A stretch of 64,000 bases of DNA. Origin: Amborella trichopoda. Lineage: Eukaryota > Streptophyta > Magnoliopsida > Amborellales > Amborellaceae. Below the pieces are notes generated by a model. The model made no database searches and had not been told where the DNA came from. It worked only from the letters and a program-made list of their open reading frames with translations. The DNA is taken from NCBI RefSeq assembly GCF_000471905.2, contig NW_006498246.1, positions 128,178 through 192,177 of the forward strand, read 5' to 3'. A program made the position numbers and the translations under genes. The number at the start of each line of letters is the position of its first letter. Positions within the stretch are counted from its first letter, which is position 1. Positions 46,511-58,270 of this stretch are shown here, in pieces.

Positions 46511-48322
46511 CTTCAAGCTCCTATAGTATTCTTCTTCTCTTTTTTTTTTCTTTTTTTTGAACTTAGTATATTGTAAAATGACTACTTGTGCGTGATCTAG
46601 ATCGTGAAGAGAAGAAAAAATATTGAAAAATAAATAAATTATTATATACTCTGGTTAGATCACACAAGTCCTTCTTTCAAAAAAAACAATATGAGAATTC
46701 GGTCACAACAAGTTTTAAAGCACATAACTTCCTTAGTGAAAATATAAGTTTCCCCAACAATTTTGAAAAAACAGCAAAGGGGAAGAAAGGAAAAAGGAAC
46801 GGGGACTATAGAGGATTATACAAAATATGTTTTCGCAATCGTACTACTGCACTAACGAAGATTACGTTGAAAAAAAAAAAATTGAGTGACATTAATTTCT
46901 TCTAACATGTAAAGATTCAAAATTACATCTCTCAACGTTCAATAATAATTTTAAAAGCATAAGAATTAGAATATATGTGTCTGTTTATATTAAAGTGGAA
47001 AATATTTACTTATAATGTAAAACAAACAATTTCACTTAACCATGTAGGTAAACAACTAATAAACCAGAATTAATACCTTGTTGTTGCTCAAGTGGAGTTA
47101 CATCCAATTGCAAATTGATAAAACTAACAAAGAAAACTACTAATTTTAAGTCTTTAGGAAATGTTTTTATAGGAATGATAAAGTATAGTAATATTTTGCT
47201 TTCTTCAAAACTTTATTTTCTTGTGGTCATATCCAATATTATGCATTTTAAAACATTTTAAATGAAAAATAGACTATCCTTCAAAAATTTTGTTTTAAAT
47301 TGCTAGCCATGAAGAAAACATCTAAGGATATGAATCAGAAAAGTAGAAATATAGGTAAGGATGAACCCTACATTCTTGAACAAGACAAAAGCAAATTTCA
47401 AAAAAATAAAAGTTGAAAAGTGGGACATAAATTAGTTGGTTGTGAACTAGAAGGTGAGAGAGGGATGGCTTGCACGCCAATCCAATTAAAGGAGAAAAAT
47501 GTTCCTACAAAGATCCTTATTTAACTGTGAATATTAATATATAGAAAGAGGAAAGAGGAAAAAGAAAAAAGAATAAAGGAAAAGTAAAACCCAAGCTAAA
47601 TAAAGCGGGCATTGGAAGCCTATAAAATACTCCATTGTGTTTATTCCCTTCTCTCACGTGAGAAGCTATTTTATGAAATAGAATTAACATGTTTTTCGTT
47701 TTTGATATGGCTGTTTTTAGTTTTTAATTTTCTTTTCTTTTTTTTTAACAATTAGTTTCCCATTTTCTTGAGAAGAGATTTAGAAAGAAGGGTTGAGATT
47801 CATTGGCACACATCCCCTTTTACGATCCCAGGAGCTTGTTCTAGAGCTGACGTCGATCAAAATGATGCCCGCTCTTTGAGAATCTATCATAATGCCAATA
47901 AGTTATACGTGCCATCACCAATCCAAAAATAAAAATTAACAATCATGAGCAAAAAAGCATTGTTACTATAGACCTGATTTATGAATCAAAGATGATATAT
48001 GACTACAAAGTCTATAAATTACCTTTTGAAAGTTAAATTTATGATTTTTGAAACACCCAAAATACATAAAGACTGACGTATTTAGGTAGTTTGAAAGTCC
48101 AACTACAGAACTATGTAAAATATTTATTTGGGCTTACAAGAAAGACTATCGAATTAAAGATAAAACAGGCAGGGAAAAATTCTTTAAAAAAATTAAAACA
48201 TTAACATAAGGTCCAAAATATTGATCATTCATTAATACCGCATCCTTCTCCTATTCCCTAAATGGGTTTCTCTTAAGGATATAGATATAACAAGGACACA
48301 CGCACAAAGGAAAAGTGATGGC
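46511..48322. other. Upstream region of the NHL gene
   Basis: AT-rich, no coding features. May include distal promoter elements, but none can be named. Confidence 0.5.
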
Positions 48323-48457
48323 CAACTTCTGCATTTTATACAATCTCTGCTTTTGGTGGACAGCCAAGCTTTAAACAAGAAATCCCTCCAATGGCAAGTT
48401 TCGTATATTCACCTTTAGAGCTTCCTATATAGAAGAACTTGCACGCCAACAAACATC
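48323..48457 (+). promoter_or_regulatory. Promoter of the NHL gene
   Basis: A TATA box (CCTATATAG, 48424-48432) lies about 280 bp before the ATG, so transcription probably starts near 48455-48465. The upstream 48323-48397 segment (CAACTTCTGCATTTTATAC ... CAATGGCAA) is repeated almost unchanged at 52114-52189, where it is again followed by CCTATATA. Confidence 0.6.
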
Positions 48458-48621
48458 TAAGACTGAGAGGAGAGAAAAAGAAGCACTTATTCTCTTAAAA
48501 AAAAAAAAAAAACGACACTTATTCTCTCAAAGAAAAAAGAAAAAAAAAGAGAGAAGCACAAAAAAAACAAAGAACAAGAAAGAGTGCTGCATATACATAC
48601 ATCCTGAGATAGATACAAGTC

Positions 48622-48699
48622 ATAGAGTACAGAACCAGGGAGAGTGAGAGAGCAAGAGCTATAGAGTACAGAACCAGGGTGAGGGAGAGAGCAAGAGCT
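48622..48699 (+). repeat. 39-bp tandem duplication in the NHL 5'UTR
   Basis: Units 48622-48660 and 48661-48699 differ at two positions. Both start ATAGAGTACAGAACCAGGG and end AGAGCAAGAGCT. The array ends six bases before the start codon. No ATG lies in either unit, so it adds no upstream ORF; the frame 5' of the ATG stays open across part of it only by composition. Confidence 0.95.
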
Positions 48700-48705
48700 A
48701 GAGAG

Positions 48706-49300
48706 ATGATGCCAGTGGATGCTGGGGATAAACCACGAGGTGGGCGAGGTAGGATGGTGCGATGCTGCGCGCTAGCACTACTAGCAGTAGTTGTGGCGCT
48801 TGGCATATCGGTGCTCACGGTGTGGCTCATCATAAGACCTGCAACTCTCACCTACTCTCTTGAAAGTGCGTCAGCCCAGCGTTTCGGGCTCAAGCATGAC
48901 AGGCTCAACTCGAGCTTCGATTTCGTAATGAGAGCAGATAACCCCAACAAGAGGGTCTCAGTTTACTACGACACCTTAGAGGTGTCTGTGTCGTTCGAGG
49001 GCCACACCATAGCTTGGGGAACCATAAGCGGGTTCTTCCAACCACAGCGAAACGAGACCGAAATACGAATGCAAGCTGGAGGAGAGGGTGTTTGGGTGCA
49101 GGATGGCACAGGACGCGATTTGAGACTGGAGAAAAGATCAGGACAGGTTGAATTGGAGGTGAATGTGAGAGGCAAAGTTCAATTTAAGGTGGGAAAATGG
49201 AAATCCAGGAATTATAAGTTGAGGGTTTCCTGCATGTCGACGGTGCCGGTAGTCGCCTCAAAGGCGTTTCAGGGGTCAGAATGCAACGTAGATATTTGTT

Positions 49301-49302
<2 letters not shown>
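48706..49302 (+). CDS. NDR1/HIN1-like (NHL) protein, LEA_2 domain
   Basis: A single-exon gene of 198 residues. Of two adjacent ATGs (48706 and 48709) the first is taken; the open frame extends 27 bp further upstream only from a GTG in the 5'UTR repeat. Residues 1-19 are basic, then CC and a membrane segment (about 20-43, LALLAVVVALGISVLTVW). The extracellular LEA_2-like part follows, with the NHL signature NPNKR at 79-83 and VYYD at 86-89, two N-glycosylation sites (NSS 68, NET 116), GKVQFKVGKW at 156-164 and Cys176, 193 and 198. This layout and length are typical of NHL proteins, type II plasma-membrane proteins, several of which act in pathogen response. The exact subgroup and role cannot be told. 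Codon use and intactness suggest a functional gene. Confidence 0.9.
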
Positions 49303-49332
<30 letters not shown>

Positions 49333-49470
49333 GAGATTTATGGTTTAGTGGATTGGATTGGATTTGATTTATGTTTTGGTTTGTTGGTGCTTGATTTTGA
49401 TGAGGAGTTTGTATATCTTTGAACCTCTCTCTCTTAATTGAAGTGTAATGGTTTATTTTTTATAGTGTCA
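49303..49470 (+). other. 3'UTR of the NHL gene with a T29 run
   Basis: Two bases after TAG comes a run of 29 T (49304-49332). GAAGTGTAATGGTTTATTTTT near 49440 fits a plant polyadenylation region. The T-run length is liable to slippage. Confidence 0.6.
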
Positions 49471-51174
49471 TGTGTCCTTGGGGTTTAATTTTTTCGGGCC
49501 CGAAGATGTAAAGAATACTTAGTAATGTTACATCTCAAATTCGATTCCTATAGTGAAACTAAAATAATATTAATAAAAAAAAAAAACCATCAACTATTCT
49601 ATTCTCATCTTTGTCTATTTTGTTATTTCTTTTATGCAATTTCAGACTTGTCGACTATGGTGAATATATGAGAATGGGGAATAATCTTGTATATTTGAAT
49701 ATGCAGTCTTGCGGTGAATTTAGCTTCTAATCATCCAAATAAAAACAAGGAAAAACAATATTGTTGCTAGAAGTAATTGCCAAAAGTGGGGGGTAATGTG
49801 TTAATCCACAATTTTATTAGGCGTCCTTTGTAGCGCCCAATAAGAATAAGGGTTTTTGTACCGCCCACTCTTTGGCTCGCTCCGTGTTTATGCACTTCTC
49901 TAGTTCGTTTCGTCCACGACGGCAAGAGAGTCCCAGACCTATTAATGAGGGAGAAAAACACAAGCTTTGCTCCCTTTTACAGTATGAATATATAAAGTTG
50001 AGGACCATGTATTTTTTCTACTTATAGAAAAGATCATGAAAGAGGCTATCAGAATGGTACCCAAATCCATTTATGATCCCGGGTTTGTAGACACCTCACA
50101 ATTCCACCCAAGAGGCTGCCATGCCTTCTCAGACTATAGGTGAAAGCATTTCAGGTTAAGTTATCTTCCTTCCATTTACTTACAGTATGATAACCTATTT
50201 AAGGGCAAGCTTTCTATGCTTCTCCTACAACATAAAAGTTATATATTTCCCCTTATCCAACCGTCCATTCTGAATGGAGGGTTAAGATTGCTCCGATCAC
50301 AATGTCACATCTTTACACTATTTTATTTTTAATTTTTTTCTCTATAAACTTTTTTGACACTAAATTTTGTACGTCCAATCCTCTCTTAAACTCACACTAG
50401 AGAAAAATACAAAACAATATTTTCAATAAAATAAAATAACCAAAACAACACCCCGAAAGTTTCGAAGGGTATTTTGATCATTATATTTTATCAAAAAATT
50501 ATTTTTAATATTTTTATAGGTGCACCCCACTGAAAATATGGCACGTACCAACTTTTATATTCATACAATTTGTATAAAAAAAACTAAAAAATAAAATGCT
50601 TTGAGATGTCGGATCTAAGATCAAATAGTGAGTAGCTCTCTTGATGAAAATTGGACCGCTGGATGGCAGGGAAAGCATAAATATGGGGAAGTATAGAAAC
50701 CTTTCCCCCTATTTAGAAGTTGTGAACTTTTTTTTTTTTTCGCTCTCTTTCTCTGACGATCATCGTTCATAGAACGATTGCCTCTAAAATCAGTACTTTA
50801 GAAAGGGGGCTTGTGCCAATGACATGTTATATTTGATTTCCATTCCTTATCTTGATAAGGTTGTGTTTGGGAGTGTGCTTAGAATCGCTAATACGCACGT
50901 TATTAAAGCCATGGGGTAAGAATGAAAGAGGTGGAAGCCATTGCTTTATTAGCCATCTTCTGCAACTCAACAATAACCTCACAGCGATGGTAGATGGATT
51001 TTACGAGCTTTCATGTGGTCTTGGGTGAAGGGTGGTTTCAAATCAATGGCATTAAATAGTAATTTGTTTTTGTTTAAGCAGTACTAAATAAATTTCAAAT
51101 GTAGCAATGGTAATATCAACTGCTAATTACTCACGCTCAAGTCCTATTCTTAACATCAAGTCACATTAGTTATG
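49471..51174. other. Noncoding stretch
   Basis: No recognisable gene or element; short T-run near 50726. Confidence 0.5.
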
Positions 51175-51715
51175 CGCAGTAGACGCAAAAATCGAACCAG
51201 AACGGTTAATCGGATATGGGGACGGAAGCAGTTTAATCGGCCTAACCGGTTAATCTGCTGATTCAAATGTTCTAACCGGACAAGTCCCGGGCGTTCAAAA
51301 AATTGTTGAAAAAATAAAAAACATACACAAAAAAAATCTACTAAAATATGAAAAGCATATAAATAATGATTAAAACAAAATACATTCAAATGAAATTGAA
51401 AGTTAATTAAAAAAAATAGATTTAAAGAATAGATTTGTGCCTAGGGGTATTTTAAATTTTTTTCGAAAAAGATAGGAAAATATAAAAGTGAGTATTAATG
51501 TCCAAAAAAATTTTAAAATTTTACCATAATGTAAAGAATATTAAAAAATATATTACAAATCAAATGCCTTATTTTTGAGGTTTTATATATATTTTTTGAA
51601 TTTTCTTTTAAATATCGGTTGATCACCAAGACCGTCCAAAACCTTAACCGGCAAGGAGCCGGTTCCGATCTAACCAGGCAGTTACTGGTTAGATGGTCCT
51701 GTTTTTTTGGTCATG
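51175..51715. mobile_element. Possible TIR element with AACCGG-rich ends
   Basis: Both ends are rich in AACCGG/CCGGTT: AGAACGGTTAATCGG and CTAACCGGTTAATC on the left; CTTAACCGGC, GCCGGTTCCGATCTAACC and ACTGGTTAG on the right, in inverse sense, around an AT-rich centre. This resembles hAT-type MITEs. The exact ends and target duplication could not be fixed. Confidence 0.4.
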
Positions 51716-51803
51716 CATATTCACAAATTGGAGCAATAACTATCATATTCAAATTGGAGCAACAACAATGTGAAATATTTGTTTGGGCTGTTTAAAAATA
51801 AGG

Positions 51804-51970
51804 AAATTTACAAAAAACCCCCATTGACTAAACTTTCTTTACAACCTTCTTCAAACCAATTTTTTTATGGCAACTTTTACCCCAAAACTGATTTTTATAG
51901 CAAAGACCAAACCCCTAACCCCGCACTAAAAAAAGTCATAGTTGGAGGACAAAAATACTCTTGCTAGAAC
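51804..51970. repeat. End fragment of the minisatellite-bearing TIR family
   Basis: GGAAATTTACAAAAAACCCC, then TTGACTAAACTTTCTTTAC and GGCAACTTTTACCCC match the reverse complement of the right end of the element at 14627-15277 (GGAAAAATTACTAAAAATCC, then TTGACTCAACTTTCTATAC). Confidence 0.55.
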
Positions 51971-52113
51971 ATGAAGGTGCCACATTCCCGTAGATGCTCA
52001 ATCACCAAAGAGAGCCCAGCACATATTACTGCTGGACCGAAACTCATACCACATTAACGGCCGGACTGCATGCAACTTATGTCAGATTGCGGCATCATAG
52101 CGCCGGAACCCTA

Positions 52114-52189
52114 CAACTTCTGCATTTTATACAATCTTTGATTTTGGTGGAACGAACAAGCTTTAAGCAAGTAACTATCCCAATGGCAA
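52114..52189 (+). repeat. Duplicated piece of the NHL promoter
   Basis: 76 bp aligned to 48323-48397: shared CAACTTCTGCATTTTATAC, TTTTGGTGGA, CAAGCTTTAA and CCAATGGCAA, close to 90 percent identical by eye. About 25 bp further on is CCTATATATAA, matching the NHL TATA position. No NHL coding sequence follows, so this is an orphan promoter copy. Confidence 0.8.
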
Positions 52190-52365
52190 ATGGTCTTGTT
52201 GTATACTTTTCCTATATATAATCCAAAAAAATTAATATATATTTTTATGTTTTCTATCATTTTGGCAAGGATTGAAAAGTGTTTTTGGCCATAAATACTT
52301 GCCATCTTTTGGGTTTATTTCTAAAATACCCATGTTATATATATTTTTTCGAAATCCTTTTTTTT

Positions 52366-52842
52366 TCATGGAAAATTATAGATACCCTCGAAAATCAACT
52401 TTCTAGACATCCTAGCCTCCATTATTTTTTATATTACACCCTAGACTACAATAGTATTTATTATTATTATTATTACTCCAATAAAAGAGTCAATGAATTT
52501 GAGAAAAAAATATCATTTTCCTCTCTCTTCCCCTTTTCAATTTTTTGGTTACATGTTATCTCTCTCACTCTCTCTCTCTATCTCTTTCTTTCCACCCGCC
52601 CTCTCTCTTTTTCTCTCTACCTACCTTCTCTCTTTCTCCCTCTCTCTATCCACCATCTCTCGCTTTACTTGCCCTCTCTTATTCTCTCTCTCTACCCGCC
52701 CTCTCTCTCTCATTCTCTCTCTGTCTTTTTCTCCCTCTCCACCCGCCATCTCTCTCTACTCGCCCTCTCTCGTTCTCAGTCTTTTTCTCCCTCTCTCTAC
52801 CCACCATCTCTCTCTACTTGCCTTCTCTCTCTCTCTCATTCT
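52366..52842. repeat. CT-rich minisatellite within a TIR-family fragment
   Basis: Starts GGAAAATTATAGATACCCTC, then CAACTTTCTAGACATCC, like the left end of the element at 14627. From 52556 it becomes a CT-rich tandem repeat (TCTCTCTCTACCCGCC-type units, period variable, with CCGCC/CCACC punctuation). Three open frames (up to 189 residues of Ser/Leu/Pro) run through it and are artefacts of the repeat. Confidence 0.75.
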
Positions 52843-54512
52843 TGTTAAGTTAGGTGAGAGTCAAAATTACCACACGCATATTTTTTTCTAAAAATTAAGG
52901 GTAATATGGTAAAAAGAAAATGGATTTTTTTTAGAAACAAGAAAGTAATATCTATATAAGAGAATCAAGGAAGACATAATACACATCCTTTTGAAGATAA
53001 CCCCTTTAGGAGTTATGGGATGGATTTTTAACATGGAGATAGGCCTCTAAGAGAGAGAGACATGGCCTCTAAGAGAGAGAGACATAGTCTCCAAGAGCGA
53101 GGCGGCATCTTTATGGGATTTTCTTTAAGTTTCCTCTTCTAGAGAGAAAAGGTATCTTAGCTGCTCTCAAGGTGTTTTTTCCGATAGCAGTATAAAGGTG
53201 GGAAAGATGTTGATCGACCGTATTGCTCAATCGAAAAAGCAGGTTTAGAAGGGAAGATCAGTGAGGGTTTTTTTACCGATGTTTAGAGAGAAGTACTATC
53301 TTTTATAACTCAAAATTGAACTATTCATTATGATAGATGATTTCTATTTGCCGAGGTCGTGGATGTAGCCCTACGGGGTAAGCCATGTAAATCATGTGTT
53401 GTGGTGGTGTGCTTTCATGTTTACTTCATTTCTTACACTTGATTTATAATTGTATTTATCTACTTTGCATTGGGTGAGATCCCGACATTTGGATTCTCGG
53501 GTCTGCCAGCAAAGAGTTTCCAAGAACCCTACAATTAGTATCAAAGCACAAGGTGTGTACGGGGCTAAGGAGTATATCAAGAAAAAGATGGATAGTGGAG
53601 TTTAATGGATACATAATTTGAGGTGGAGAAATATTGAGGAAAAATGTTTGTGAAAATTTCACAATAGAAGCAAAAGGTTCGTGAAAATTCCACAATAGAG
53701 GTAAGTATGAAGAAATCAAGAATCTATTTAATGAAAGATTGACAAGATGAATTTGATGATTTTGCTATCAAAGTGGAAATTGTTAGGTTTGGTGATAGTC
53801 CAAATCGCCATACTCATATTTTCTTCTAAAAATTAAGGTTATTATGGTAAAAAGAAATGAGACTTTCTTAAGAAGTAAGAAAGTAATATCTATATAAGAA
53901 AATCAAAGAAGGCACCCATCCTTTTGAGGATCACCACTTTGGAGTCTATGGGATGGGATATTCGAGTTGGAGATGGGTCTCCAAGAGAGATAGACATAGC
54001 CTCCAAGAGAGAGGCGGCATCCCCATGAGATTTTGGGCCTCCAAGAGAGAGGCGGCATCCCCATGAGATTTTGGGTTGTTTAAGTTTCCACTTTTAGAGA
54101 GAGAAAGTCTCTGGGTTGCTCTCAATGTATTCTTTCTAATAGCAGTATAGCAATGGGAAAATATTGATCGACGGTGTTGCTTGATCAAGAGTGCGAGGTT
54201 AGAAGGGAAGATCGGTGAGAGTTTTTTTACTAATGTTTAGAGATATGTATAATCTCTTGTAATCCAAAATTTTAATATTCATTGTGATAGTGGATTTCTA
54301 TTTGCCGAGGCCATAGATGTAGACCTACGGGATGAGCCACATAAATCATGTGTTGTGGTGGTGTGCTTTTTATGTTTGCTTTATTTCTCACACTCGATTT
54401 ATAGTCATAATCATCTATTTCGCATTTAGTCAATCATGTACGCGATCTTAGGTAAGATCCCAGTATTTGGGATTCTCGGTTCCACAAGAAAAAGGCTCCC
54501 AAGAACCCTACA
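52843..54512 (+). mobile_element. Miniature LTR retrotransposon (TRIM-like), complete
   Basis: LTRs 52843-53533 and 53781-54512 both start TGTTA(A/G)G and end CCAAGAACCCTACA, and are flanked by a perfect 5-bp duplication ATTCT (52838-52842 and 54513-54517). The internal region is only 247 bp: a degraded primer binding site AGTATCAAAGC, an ATG with a gag-start-like remnant (ATGGATAGTGGAGTTTAA, then TTTGAGGTGGAGAAAT), a short tandem repeat, and the purine run AAAGTGGAAA before the right LTR. There is no coding capacity, so it moved by borrowed proteins. The LTRs are long for a TRIM. The right LTR has an extra 38-bp tandem duplication (53990-54066). Confidence 0.9.
53540..53551 (+). other. Degraded primer binding site
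   Basis: AGTATCAAAGCA just inside the left LTR, against the tRNA-iMet complement TGGTATCAGAGC. Confidence 0.6.
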
Positions 54513-55360
54513 ATTCTCTCTTTGTCTTTTTTCCCTTCTACTCTCCCTCTTTCTCTTATTCTCTGTCTCTTTCTAAAATTATTCGAGATGATAAAATATG
54601 TCATGAAAAAATCAATAGAAATCCCTTCTTATCTTTTTGAACCCGAAGATTCAACTACTAAGTTCTATATTAGATTTTCCCTTTCACCAAATATGCCACT
54701 TTCTAGATAAATTCTCCTCATGTCTCTCATTCCCTTGACTCCCCAAAATCCATCAAAGAGCACCTATGGAGTATGAGAACGCCCCACTTGCTGCCCATAA
54801 CATTGGGCCCTGCCGCTAATCCTAAACTCCATAAGAAAAATAAAAGCAGTATAACCTTCCATGAAATACCAAGAGAATTAAGATATGAAACAAATTATAT
54901 TTCTCCATTGTCGGAAACCCTAGCTTCACCCCTGAATTCTGGCTCTTAAAATCCTAATATTGAGGGCTCTCCATCCAAACCAGAGGGAGTAACAGAGAGC
55001 TCAGAGTTATAAGTAAATGAGTAAACAGCGAGCTCAAGATCCCAACCATGGGCTTCAAATATCTCTATCATAGAGCGAGGTCCACAACTCCTGTAATGAC
55101 TTGGAAATATGTTGCTTTATCATCAATTCTAGGATCCACCATTTCTGATTGGAATAAAGTATTCGAAAACTTAATCGGAAAACCTAACTTGGCAATCCTA
55201 GAGACTTGGGCTACTTCTCGACAAAAAGTTTGTTCCAACAAGAGAAAAAACTAAAACAAAACTCGATACCCATGAAATCAATTCGAAATTGTAGAGATTT
55301 GTAGATAGAGAGAGATAAAGACTTCCTCGCAATTGAGAGGGGTCCCCTTCTGCGCAGCTT
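54513..55360. other. Noncoding stretch
   Basis: Resumes the CT-rich sequence interrupted by the miniature LTR element, then becomes ordinary AT-rich DNA. No gene. Confidence 0.5.
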
Positions 55361-55563
55361 TAGAGAGAAAAAGACAGAATGAGAGAGAGAGAAGGGGCGA
55401 GTAGAGAGAGATGAAGGGAGGAGAGAGGAGAAAAGACAGAGAGATGAGAGAGAGCGAGTAGAGAGAGAAAGAGAGAGAGCGAGTAGAGTGAGAGATGTCG
55501 AGTGGAGAGAGAGGGAGAAAGAGAAAGGGTGGGTAGAGAGAGAGGTAGAGAGAAAGTGAGAGC
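55361..55563. repeat. GA-rich minisatellite, inverse of the 52.6 kb tract
   Basis: Units like GAGCGAGTAGAGAGAGA; the reverse complement shows the same TCTCTCTACTCGCCC / CTACCCACC words as 52556-52842. Confidence 0.85.
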
Positions 55564-56184
55564 GAAATCACGTGACTAAAAGACCACCTAATTTTCATTG
55601 AATATGTATGGGATTGGGGAAAAAAAGTTTTATTAATGCAATGGACAGTTGAGGAAAAGTGGGGGAAAAAAGAAAAGAAAGAAATTGTGCTCCATGGTTT
55701 TTTAATGTTTTTAAAATCTTCTCATGTCAAAATGAGAGAGATAATGCCTAAAATAACATAAAAAGAAAGAGAGAGCCACCAGGGAGAGAGATATCCTTAG
55801 CACAGTTCTTATAAGTTTCATCATTAATCAATATATATATAGATGGAAAAAGATATAGAGTGTCAACCATATACTATATAATTAAGGCACACTTCAAAAA
55901 CTTACCATAAAAGGTTGTTCCAAGCTATAAGACCCTTTAATTGATCATCTGGACCTCGAGATAAGGGAATTTGAAAAACAAAATAATTTCAATCCAAAAT
56001 ATGGTGCATTATGAAATACATTATTGGGGCAGTTCATTTTCAAGTACTCATAAATCTACCCAATCTATACTATTTTTTGAAGCTTTAAATTTCATAATTA
56101 GCTATGAAAATCAAATTTTTTTTTTGCCATCACAAGGATTTTCAATATTCAAATGAAAGAAGAAGTTCAGATGTCTGAAACCTT
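55564..56184. other. AT-rich noncoding stretch
   Basis: No recognisable feature. Confidence 0.5.
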
Positions 56185-56947
56185 ATGATAGCTTGAAAAT
56201 GTTGAAACCTAATCATGAAAGTTAAAATTTCAAATTAGAGCAAATCTATAAACACTTGAAAATATTGAAAATAGATCATCCAAATAAATTATTATAAGAT
56301 TTGCTATTTTTAGGAATAAAAATTCTTTTTCTCTTTATATCCACACATCTTGTGGTCGAGATAATCAATTAGAAGGTTTTCCAACTTTAGAGAAATCTTT
56401 TTTTAGTAGTGATTTTATGCCACACTTGTATAGTAATATAATGTAACAATCTTCAAAAATCATGTTAGGGCTATTTGTTTGATTGAAATTTTAAAATATA
56501 CACTCTTTTCATTCTAATGAACAATCACAAAAAGGAAAATTTTGAAAACACAACTTAGAAAGTATTTTTTTAGCCCAATTAACATAGGTCATTCATTTTG
56601 ATAAGATGTTTAGTTCTAGGCCTTAAGAAGATTTTTTCTTTTCCAATTTTTTTAGATGGATTTATTATCATTAGATGAATAATGTTAAAAAAGAAAACAA
56701 TGATTTTGAGTTTTTAAAAGCCAAGATCTTGAAATTCACCAAATGAATGGTCTAAGATTCGTTGTTGAAGGGGACTCATTTTAACCATTTATAGGGTTCA
56801 AATTGAACTTTTGTTTTTGGGGATTGATTATTGAGATGAAAAGAGTGTGTGTACAAAATTTTGGGCCATACAAATACCACAAACATGGTTTTCTAGAAGT
56901 GTAGTTGTATTATACTATGATACAACCGTTGTATTAGATCGCTGCCC
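56185..56947 (-). repeat. Dispersed repeat region related to 40.8 and 44.0 kb
   Basis: 56240-56290 reversed matches 43985-44035 (ATTTTCAA(G/T)ATTTTCAA, GTGTTTATAGAT), and 56863-56947 reversed matches 40833-40914. The two matches may be pieces of one AT-rich transposon, but no terminal repeats are seen. Confidence 0.5.
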
Positions 56948-58059
56948 CTCTTTTTTATCATATTTTTGGGTGCACCATATTTCTATAAAACAAAGTCACA
57001 ACCTTATATAACCTTTTATAATTCAACATTGCACGATGGATAAGAAACAAGGAAAATACAAGGCAAACAATATATTAGATATGGAAAGTTTGTGCTTGAA
57101 GGAGTTTGTAGTAAAGTCTTCAAAACCTTACATCGTTAATAGTATCACGCGAAAACTAGTTACTAGAAGGGGAAAATTTCTTAAGGAGTGTAAGCTAGAA
57201 AACTATCTAATAGTGCACGGATTATTTAGAGATTAAGAGTGGCAACGACCCAGGCCGCTCTTCACCTAGGCCTATCCCTTGTCCCTTGGAGCCATCCCGC
57301 CCAACCCAAACCCTATTAGGGTCAGGTCGGGGCAAAGCCAGTCCCAAACAAATGAAGACAGAATTGAAGAAAAAACAATAAAACAAAAAAAAAGGTCGGT
57401 CCTAATTTCGACCTATCACAGCCCTTGGGCCAAAGATCCTCTTATTTTAGGGTGGGGGCCAGGCCCCTGACTCATTTCCAGCTATTGTTAGAGAGAGGAA
57501 TACCATGAATATAGAGCAAACTACATACCCGTGAAAAATTAGTGTTACTATCCTTCAAAATTGAAGCTAGTTAAATAAGGAAACTATACAATAAGACAAA
57601 TTATTTTTAGCACAAGGAGATCACAATCATTATTGATCATTAAATGTGAAATTGACAGCTAGGGTGTGTGATTGATTGTACACAAAACCCAAAATAAATT
57701 TTCTTGAAATATGTGACACACCTAAGTAATAGGATTTCATATCCAGTGGCTAAAGATGACTATGACCTCATTGTACTACAAATGAATTGTCCTATAGTAT
57801 ATAATCCAATTAAAGAAATCATTTTTTCTATTTTACATGTATACCATAGTATCTGGGTAGAAAAACTGTTCATACATAAATCTCTCCTAAAATAATTAGG
57901 ACATCGAGAATATTTGAATTGAAGAATGATTGAAATGCATCAATAGTAACTAAAATGAAGCAAGACAACAATGTAAGCTAAGAAACAACGATCGAAATGT
58001 CACAAGATTTTCTGAAAGAAAATAAGATAATTAGAATAACTAAGCTCAACAGGAAAAAA
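56948..58059. other. Noncoding stretch
   Basis: Open frames at 57036, 57279 and 57704 (63-66 residues) carry no motif. 57240-57480 is relatively GC-rich and recalls 43.6-43.9 kb in composition only. Confidence 0.5.
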
Positions 58060-58270
58060 AAAATGGGGCAGTCTCCAAGCCATCGTAATAAGAAGCAAAG
58101 TATCATTTTGAGCTTAACCATGTTAGAAATGGGGCAGCCTCTGAAGAATCAAAGGTGCTCCAAGCATTCCTACAATAAACAAAAATAAAAATTTCTAAGC
58201 TTCAACATGGCCCAAATTGGGTAGCCACTAAGTCTTTCAAAGGCAAAAATATCAAGCTTAAAGAAGAGTA
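58060..58270. repeat. Diverged short tandem repeat
   Basis: AAATGGGGCAGTCTCCAAG, AAATGGGGCAGCCTCTGAAG and CAAATTGGGTAGCCACTAAG start three loose units of about 65-90 bp. Confidence 0.45.

Noticed and set aside
52279..52891. Long overlapping open frames (up to 189 residues)
   Set aside because: They run through a CT-rich tandem repeat in three frames at once and encode only Ser/Leu/Pro/Phe runs.
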